Assembly (NCBI RefSeq): GCF_032670585.1
Contig: NZ_JAVQHL010000001.1
Coordinates: 62,001 to 126,000 of the forward strand
Length of the DNA: 64,000 nucleotides
Reading direction: 5' to 3'
From: Ostreiculturibacter nitratireducens
GTDB lineage: Bacteria > Pseudomonadota > Alphaproteobacteria > Rhodobacterales > Rhodobacteraceae
The notes beneath the pieces are model-generated. The model was not told the origin of the DNA. It searched no databases and worked only from the letters and a program-made list of their open reading frames with translations. Below, one piece after another: positions 59,203-64,000 of the stretch (its first letter is position 1; each line of letters starts with the position of its first letter). The position numbers and the translations under genes were made by a program.

Positions 59203-62200
59203 CTAATGTGCCTGAAGGAAATCCGTGTAGATTTCGGCAATCCCGGCCTCCCTGAGGCTCCGGAACTCCTCAGTCGTGTTCACGGTATGCGCGAGGCTCA
59301 GTACACCGGTTTCGGCGAGCGCGCGGCTGGCCAGGCCCTCTCGGGCCCGCTCCACGGGCATCGCCAGCGCGAACAGATCCATCCGCCGCAGCGCCGCCAG
59401 AACGTCGTCGTCGCTGCCTTCGTAGCGATAGAGTGTCCAGATGACGTCGTCATAGCCCAGGGCGCGCACCGGTGCGTATTCCTCGGGCTGGTAGATCTGG
59501 ACGACGAAATTCGGCAACAAGTCGGGAAAGGACTCCGCGATCAGTCTCAGCGCCGGGACGACGTCCTCCTTGGTGTCCGTGACGATCCGTTTGTCCGGAT
59601 AGCGCCGCATCCAGTCGGCAAGGCTCGAGAGGGTGCAATTCCTGGGGCTGCCTCGGTCGCGGACGAGATCTTCGAACGTCGCAAGGTCGGGTCGTTCGGA
59701 CGGCAGGAAGCCGAAAGTGGCCTCGAATTTATCTTCCCAGTCATGGATGCAGACGAGTTCGCCATCCGAGGTCGAGGAGAGGTCGATCTCGAACAGGTCG
59801 TAGTGCGCGACGTTCGCGTCGAGGGCTTCGAGCGTGTTCGTGTAGGTCATGCCTTCATATGCCCCCCCGGCATGCGCCACGCGGGGCAAATCGCGGCTCT
59901 GGCGCTGCGGGCGCGCGCCCAGGTCGCCACTTGCGGGCATCGGGTCGACGAAGTCCCGGGCCTCGATCGCCAGGGCGGTGCGCGGTGCGCCGACATATTC
60001 CACCGGGTCGCCCTGTCCGGGGATAAGCGCCACATAGGGCTGTTCGAAACCGAGTTCGCTCCAACGGCTCAGGTCCGTGCCGTCAAACAGGGCGGCAAGG
60101 TCGGTATCGACACCGTAGCACAGGACGCTGTCGTGGCCGACGATGGCAAATGCGCCGTAGGCGTCACGGTTCTGCGCAATGACCGTGGCGAAATCGCCCT
60201 CGAGACCGACAACATCGGGAACCACAGTGCCACCGTAGGCACAGGTATCGAGATGGGCGAGCTTCACCGGCGGCCGATCTGCCGCGAAGCCTAGGAGAGT
60301 CAGGCCACGAACCAGTTCGACCTTCGCGCCGCTCGCGCGGTTCGTCGCGAAGGATACCCCCTGGCCGAAGCCGGAGGACCTGATCGCGAAATCTCCGACC
60401 AGCGTTGTCGGAGGGGGATAGGCGATGACCTCGGCGGTGCCAAATTCCACCAGGCGTTCGAATTCCCGGTGCCGCGCGTCATAGGCTTCGCGGCTTGGCT
60501 CCGACGCGAAGCTGTCCTGCAACTCTGCCAAGCCGACCGTCGTTCCCTCCAGCAGAACCTTCGCGTTCAGCGTGTCGCTGCCCGGCATGCCCGACACAAG
60601 GCAGAAATCGTCGTTCTCGGGCGGGGTTCCGGACGTCAGCAGCGCCACCTGATCGCAGCGGTCGATCCAGACGAAGCGTCGGTCAAAGGGCAGGCCGGCG
60701 ACGCTTTCGGCCAAGGTCCTGTCCTCGTAGAAGTCGAACTGCACCGCGGTCGTCGCCAGATCGGCGTCGAGCAGAAAGAGCGCCGGCAGGCTCACGCTTC
60801 TGCCGCCGAGGATTGCCTTTTCCGCGGCTGGATCGATCCCGATCCCCTGCGCGATCCCCGGAAACGACCAGAGCGAGGAGACGAATGCCGCCCCCTCCTG
60901 CAGCAGCCCGTCAAGCACCATGTCGCCACCGACGAGCGTCGGGGTGTCGGCCAGGATGTCGCGGCCATAGCCGAAGGCTGCTACCTCGGCGCCGATGAGG
61001 TTGAGGAGCGTCGCACCCACGTCGAGCGTGGAGGCGGGCTTGTCGATCATGGCCGGGTCGATGTCCTTGCCGAACATGAAAAGCAGGTCGCGCCGTTCGC
61101 CCTTTTCGAGGATGTGCCAGGCGGTGTTGGGCATGGCCAGGTGATCGGACATCACGACCAGCACCGTCTCGGAAAAGGCCGGGCTTTCGATGACGTGGCG
61201 GATGAAGGCGCCGGCCATCTTGTCGGCGCAGTGCACCGCGTTGAGGATCCTGTTTTCGCCGTCGCCATAAACCATGTCGCCACAGTCTCGGGACATGTAG
61301 CCATAGGGATGGTGGGTGTCGACTGTCAGCAGGACCAGCCCGAAGGGGCTGTCGCCAAGGGCCAGGTCGTCGAAGGTTTCGGCGGCCAGATCGTAGAGCG
61401 TGTCGTCGTAGAGACCCCAGTCGGAGAGATACTCCGGATCTTCCAGGCGGTCGCGCAACTCCTCGAGGCCCTCGACGGTGTCGAAACCATGCGTCCGGAG
61501 GAAATTGCCCTTGCCCGCGAAGTCGAGACTGGCCCCGCCCATGTAGGTCAGGGCATAGCCTTGAGCCGACAGGAGATCGCCGATACAGGTGGCCCCGGGC
61601 AGGAACGTGTCCATCCCCGACATCGAGTTGTTCGCCCCTGCGCCGAGCAACGGGAGGCCGCACTGGCTCGCGACCATGCCCGAGATTGTCCAGTTCGTGC
61701 CGTCGACCTGCTCTATGCCGGTGAAGCTGAGCGCCTGCCTTTCGAGGGCGGAGAGATTGGGCATCAGTCCGGGAAACAGTTCCTCGTCGAGATAGGCCCT
61801 CTCGATCGACTCGAGATAGAGAATGACGACGTTTTTCGGCGGGTTGTCGAAGCGCAGGTTCTCAACCTGCGCGAAGCGATCAGGCACCACGACGGAGGCT
61901 GAAGCCTCGGTTCGTTGCAGGAAGCTGCTCAGCAGGATGATGTCGTAGAGCGCTGGATTGAGCAGGAAGGAACCGAGTATCGCGCCCAGGCCCGCGGTTA
62001 CCCGGCGCTGCCGGCCGACGGCGGGCGATCGTGACCGCACGATGCGATAGACGAAGGCGGTGAGGACGAGGGCAACGACGAACATCATCGCCGTGACTGC
62101 CGCGAGGGGCGCGAAGCTCTTGATCCCCACGCCCTCCCAGCCGGCCTGCAGGTGGTAGAGAACCGACATGTCGATGCCCGACCCGGTCAGGGCATCGACG

Positions 62201-62328
62201 AAGTAATAGATGACCCACAGCAGTAGCCCGAGGAACACGATCAACGACGCGGCTGCCGCCGGAACCGGCCGCAGCGATCTGCGCCAAAGAAGAACCGCAG
62301 CGAAGATAAGCGCTAAACTGGCAACCAT
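59203..62328 (-). CDS. OpgB/LtaS-type phosphoglycerol transferase fused to a GDPD domain
   Basis: 1041 residues. Residues 1-135 have four membrane segments. Residues ~165-480 are a sulfatase-fold phosphoglycerol transferase: metal-site Glu in VVILYLESIERAYLD (E173), the Thr of GTNWTISGMVASQCGLPL, DTHHPYGYMSRDCGD and VVMSDHLAMPNT. Residues ~480-790 match nothing I know. The C-terminal ~240 residues are a glycerophosphodiesterase-like domain: VAHAGGAYEGMTYTNTLEAL, FEIDLSSTSDGELVCIHDWE, with Arg of the usual HRG changed to HAG. Both halves are outside the membrane. Such a fusion could add and remove glycerophosphate on an envelope glycan. The gene ends 166 bp before the deacetylase operon on the same strand. 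Confidence 0.85.
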   Translation of the reverse strand: MVASLALIFAAVLLWRRSLRPVPAAAASLIVFLGLLLWVIYYFVDALTGSGIDMSVLYHLQAGWEGVGIKSFAPLAAVTAMMFVVALVLTAFVYRIVRSRSPAVGRQRRVTAGLGAILGSFLLNPALYDIILLSSFLQRTEASASVVVPDRFAQVENLRFDNPPKNVVILYLESIERAYLDEELFPGLMPNLSALERQALSFTGIEQVDGTNWTISGMVASQCGLPLLGAGANNSMSGMDTFLPGATCIGDLLSAQGYALTYMGGASLDFAGKGNFLRTHGFDTVEGLEELRDRLEDPEYLSDWGLYDDTLYDLAAETFDDLALGDSPFGLVLLTVDTHHPYGYMSRDCGDMVYGDGENRILNAVHCADKMAGAFIRHVIESPAFSETVLVVMSDHLAMPNTAWHILEKGERRDLLFMFGKDIDPAMIDKPASTLDVGATLLNLIGAEVAAFGYGRDILADTPTLVGGDMVLDGLLQEGAAFVSSLWSFPGIAQGIGIDPAAEKAILGGRSVSLPALFLLDADLATTAVQFDFYEDRTLAESVAGLPFDRRFVWIDRCDQVALLTSGTPPENDDFCLVSGMPGSDTLNAKVLLEGTTVGLAELQDSFASEPSREAYDARHREFERLVEFGTAEVIAYPPPTTLVGDFAIRSSGFGQGVSFATNRASGAKVELVRGLTLLGFAADRPPVKLAHLDTCAYGGTVVPDVVGLEGDFATVIAQNRDAYGAFAIVGHDSVLCYGVDTDLAALFDGTDLSRWSELGFEQPYVALIPGQGDPVEYVGAPRTALAIEARDFVDPMPASGDLGARPQRQSRDLPRVAHAGGAYEGMTYTNTLEALDANVAHYDLFEIDLSSTSDGELVCIHDWEDKFEATFGFLPSERPDLATFEDLVRDRGSPRNCTLSSLADWMRRYPDKRIVTDTKEDVVPALRLIAESFPDLLPNFVVQIYQPEEYAPVRALGYDDVIWTLYRYEGSDDDVLAALRRMDLFALAMPVERAREGLASRALAETGVLSLAHTVNTTEEFRSLREAGIAEIYTDFLQAH

Positions 62329-62484
62329 GGTCTCGAATCTTCGACGCCCGGCCTCATGTCGGACGGAACCCGCTTTTGCCTTCGGACCGTAGCACTCTGC
62401 CAGCGGCTGGTCGATGCCACCTTCCGCCGCGCCGTCCCCAGGCGGTGCGGTGAGGCCGGAGCCCTGGGATCCGCGTTTCCCGGC

Positions 62485-62940
62485 TTAGGACGCGGATTCC
62501 CTCTGGACGACCTCTTCGGCGAAGCTTTCGAAGAAGCTCGCGGCGAGTTTCTTCGCCGTGCCGAGAAGGAGGCGGCTGCCGAGCTGCGCGATCTTGCCGC
62601 CGACATCGGCCTTCGCGTCATAGCGCAGAAGCGTGCCGCCCTCCTGTTCGACCAGTTCCACTTCGGCGCCGCCCTTGGCGAACCCCGCGACGCCACCCGA
62701 GCCTTCCCCGCGTAGCGAGAACCGTTCCGGCGCGCCGGTTGTGTCGAGCGTCACCTTGCCGGAAAAGCGCGCCTTCACCGGACCGACCTTCAAGACGACC
62801 TTCGCCTCGAGCTCCGTGTCGGACTCCTTCACCAGTTCTTCGCAACCCGGGATGGACGCCTTCAGGATCTCGGGATCGTTGAGGGCGGCGTAGACGGTGT
62901 CACGCGGCGCGGGGATCAGGATTTCGTCGGCGAGTTCCAT
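62485..62940 (-). CDS. coxG: CoxG (CO dehydrogenase subunit G family)
   Basis: 151 residues of the START-like SRPBCC fold: MELADEILIPAPRDTVYAAL, IPGCEELVKESDTELEAKV, GPVKARFSGKVTLDTT and a Gly-rich GSGGVAGFAKGGAEVEL. CoxG helps anchor carbon-monoxide dehydrogenase to the membrane in Oligotropha. The Gln/Lys C-terminus lacks a membrane anchor here. It follows the xdhC-family and coxE genes on the same strand, as in cox operons. It may serve another molybdenum hydroxylase. Confidence 0.87.
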   Translation of the reverse strand: MELADEILIPAPRDTVYAALNDPEILKASIPGCEELVKESDTELEAKVVLKVGPVKARFSGKVTLDTTGAPERFSLRGEGSGGVAGFAKGGAEVELVEQEGGTLLRYDAKADVGGKIAQLGSRLLLGTAKKLAASFFESFAEEVVQRESAS

Positions 62941-63061
62941 GGGATGTCCTTCTAGCAGCAGGGAAACTTGACGCGGAGCAGGAGCTCGGCGCGATCGGTT
63001 GGCGTTTGCGGGGCGGCCCTGGGCCGTGTCGGACGCAGGCGACGCAGGAAACAGATGAACC

Positions 63062-63886
63062 TCATTCACTGGCCTCACGCAATGCGCCGCGGCGGTTGAT
63101 CTCCACGATCTCGGCGAGGATCGAGAGAGCAATTTCCTCCGGTGTGATCGCGCCGATGTCGAGCCCGGCGGGGGCCTTCACCTTGGTCAGAAGTTCCGGG
63201 TCCACCCCTCCTTCCGCCAGCTTGTCTCGGAGCGCCCGCGCCTTGGCGCGGGAGCCGACGAAGGCGACGAAATCGGCCTCGGCCGACAATGCGGCGCGCA
63301 GCGCGGCCTCGTCACCCCGGCCTTGCGTGGAGACGACGACATAGCGTCTCCCTTCTGGCGAGGCGTCGAGCGCGAAGCCCTCGATCCTGCGCTCCGCGTC
63401 TTCGAAGGCGGACTGTTCGGAGGCGGGGGCGGCGACGGTGCGGCGGAAGCCCATCCGGGATGCGAGGTCGGCAAGCGCGACGGCCACCGGGCTTGCGCCG
63501 AGGATTACAAGTTCGGGCAGGGGCATGACGGGCTCCACGAAGACGTCCATCGTGCCTTTGGAGGGGCACATGTTGGCGGCGAAGCGGATGCCGTCCTTCT
63601 CCTCTCCGGGCTCGAGGCCCTGGGCGCCAAGAAGGTCCTCGGGCTGGATCGAGACGAGGCGCGGCTGGCCGTCCTTGAGCGATTGCAGCGCGGCCTTGAG
63701 GACCGCGACACGGGCGCAGCCGCCGCCGATCCAGCCTTCTGAGATGCGTCCGTCCGCGCCGATCACCGCCTTGGCGCCCGCCTTGGCGGCAGTGGCTGCG
63801 ACGGTGCGAACGACGGTCGCGACGGCGAAGGGTTTACCCTCGGCGCGGAGGCCCGAGACGAGGCTGTGGATGTCGGCGGGTTTCAT
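63062..63886 (-). CDS. XdhC/CoxF family molybdenum-cofactor protein
   Basis: 274 residues. XdhC-like: an N-terminal XdhC_CoxI segment (KPFAVATVVRTVAATAAKAG, GWIGGGCARVAVL) and a C-terminal Rossmann domain (LVILGASPVAVALADLASRM). Such proteins bind molybdenum cofactor and load or sulfurate it before insertion into xanthine-dehydrogenase-like enzymes. It lies 9 bp after the coxE stop and 121 bp before coxG, so CoxF/CoxI is the likely role. One family-typical cysteine is in AANMCPSKGT. Confidence 0.85.
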   Translation of the reverse strand: MKPADIHSLVSGLRAEGKPFAVATVVRTVAATAAKAGAKAVIGADGRISEGWIGGGCARVAVLKAALQSLKDGQPRLVSIQPEDLLGAQGLEPGEEKDGIRFAANMCPSKGTMDVFVEPVMPLPELVILGASPVAVALADLASRMGFRRTVAAPASEQSAFEDAERRIEGFALDASPEGRRYVVVSTQGRGDEAALRAALSAEADFVAFVGSRAKARALRDKLAEGGVDPELLTKVKAPAGLDIGAITPEEIALSILAEIVEINRRGALREASE

Positions 63887-63895
63887 GGAGTCACC

Positions 63896-64000
63896 TCACA
63901 GTCTGGCGAATTCGGGTTCGAGCGCGGCGAGGCTGTCGAGCGTGTTCGCTGCGGCGAAGAGATCAAGGTGGGGAAGGGCGGCGGCCATGCCGCGCGCCAC
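63896..64000 (-). CDS. coxE: CoxE C-terminal fragment (VWA-domain protein), N-terminus outside window
   Basis: The last 34 codons are in frame to the window edge, reading ARGMAAALPHLDLFAAANTL followed by DSLAALEPEFARL and a stop at 63896. This matches the conserved C-terminal ending of CoxE-type von Willebrand A proteins, which act with the CoxD AAA ATPase to mature CO dehydrogenase. Only the tail is visible. Confidence 0.65.
   Translation of the reverse strand: MARGMAAALPHLDLFAAANTLDSLAALEPEFARL

Noticed and set aside
1..64000. CRISPR arrays, insertion sequences, rRNA genes, toxin-antitoxin pairs
   Set aside because: No regularly spaced repeats, transposases with inverted repeats, rRNA motifs or typical small antitoxin/toxin pairs were recognised by eye.

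Overview
The window looks like a chromosomal segment of a high-GC alphaproteobacterium, most likely Rhodobacterales (Rhodobacteraceae). Supporting signs are a ChpT-type histidine phosphotransferase, COX15-type heme A synthase, linked olsBA ornithine-lipid genes, an Ala/Lys-rich tail on ribosomal protein L21, an ObgE without the extra C-terminal domain, and very strong G/C bias at third codon positions. Housekeeping genes alternate with catabolic and cell-surface islands. No complete insertion sequence, CRISPR array or rRNA operon was seen.

Region 1-3.4 kb (minus strand) is part of a corrinoid-dependent C1 module: a small 'virulence factor' family protein, a MetF-like reductase, a methyltetrahydrofolate:corrinoid methyltransferase and, cut by the window edge, a 2Fe-2S/ASKHA corrinoid reactivator. 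The substrate methyltransferase and corrinoid protein are not in view. Next come ppx/gppA, rlmE, a UPF0114 membrane protein and an orphan hydantoinase-A-type protein, then about 650 bp with a decayed coding relic.

Region 9.0-23.6 kb is a four-carbon sugar-acid (tetronate) catabolic island. It holds otnK-otnC plus a beta-hydroxyacid dehydrogenase on the minus strand, ltnD-otnI on the plus strand, an aldo/keto reductase and an Asp/Glu-racemase-like protein on the minus strand, an Rbs-type ABC transporter, a sugar epimerase, a LacI regulator, an SDR and a tartrate-dehydrogenase-like enzyme. Four similar 18-bp palindromes lie in the two divergent promoter regions and are proposed operators of the LacI protein.

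Region 23.8-26.8 kb has a UvrD/Rep-type helicase, then decayed mobile DNA: the C-terminus of a tyrosine recombinase with its own terminator, and another relic, beside a tRNA-Ser(CGA) gene. Region 26.8-45.2 kb is mostly core: a DUF2059 protein, a TPR-sulfotransferase, rplU-rpmA, an acetyltransferase, obgE-proB-proA, chpT, olsBA, a ThiE-like protein, a TfoX protein, a TrmJ-type RNA methyltransferase, ctaA, an M32 carboxypeptidase, an enoyl-CoA hydratase, a thioesterase and rplM-rpsI.

Region 45.5-50.6 kb is a complete BmpA-type (nucleoside-like) ABC transporter. Both ABC operons in the window have a strong hairpin just after the binding-protein gene.

Region 50.7-62.3 kb is the most unusual part, a cell-envelope polysaccharide island. 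It encodes a lysozyme-like secreted protein, an 1142-residue membrane synthase whose GH18-like and NodB-like domains appear to have lost their catalytic residues while the GT2 domain looks intact, a Tat-exported DUF3131 protein, two secreted NodB-type deacetylases, and a 1041-residue fusion of an OpgB/LtaS-type phosphoglycerol transferase with a glycerophosphodiesterase domain. Together they suggest synthesis, trimming and phosphoglycerol decoration/recycling of an envelope glycan. The window ends in coxG, an xdhC-family gene and the end of coxE, accessory genes of a molybdenum hydroxylase/CO dehydrogenase.
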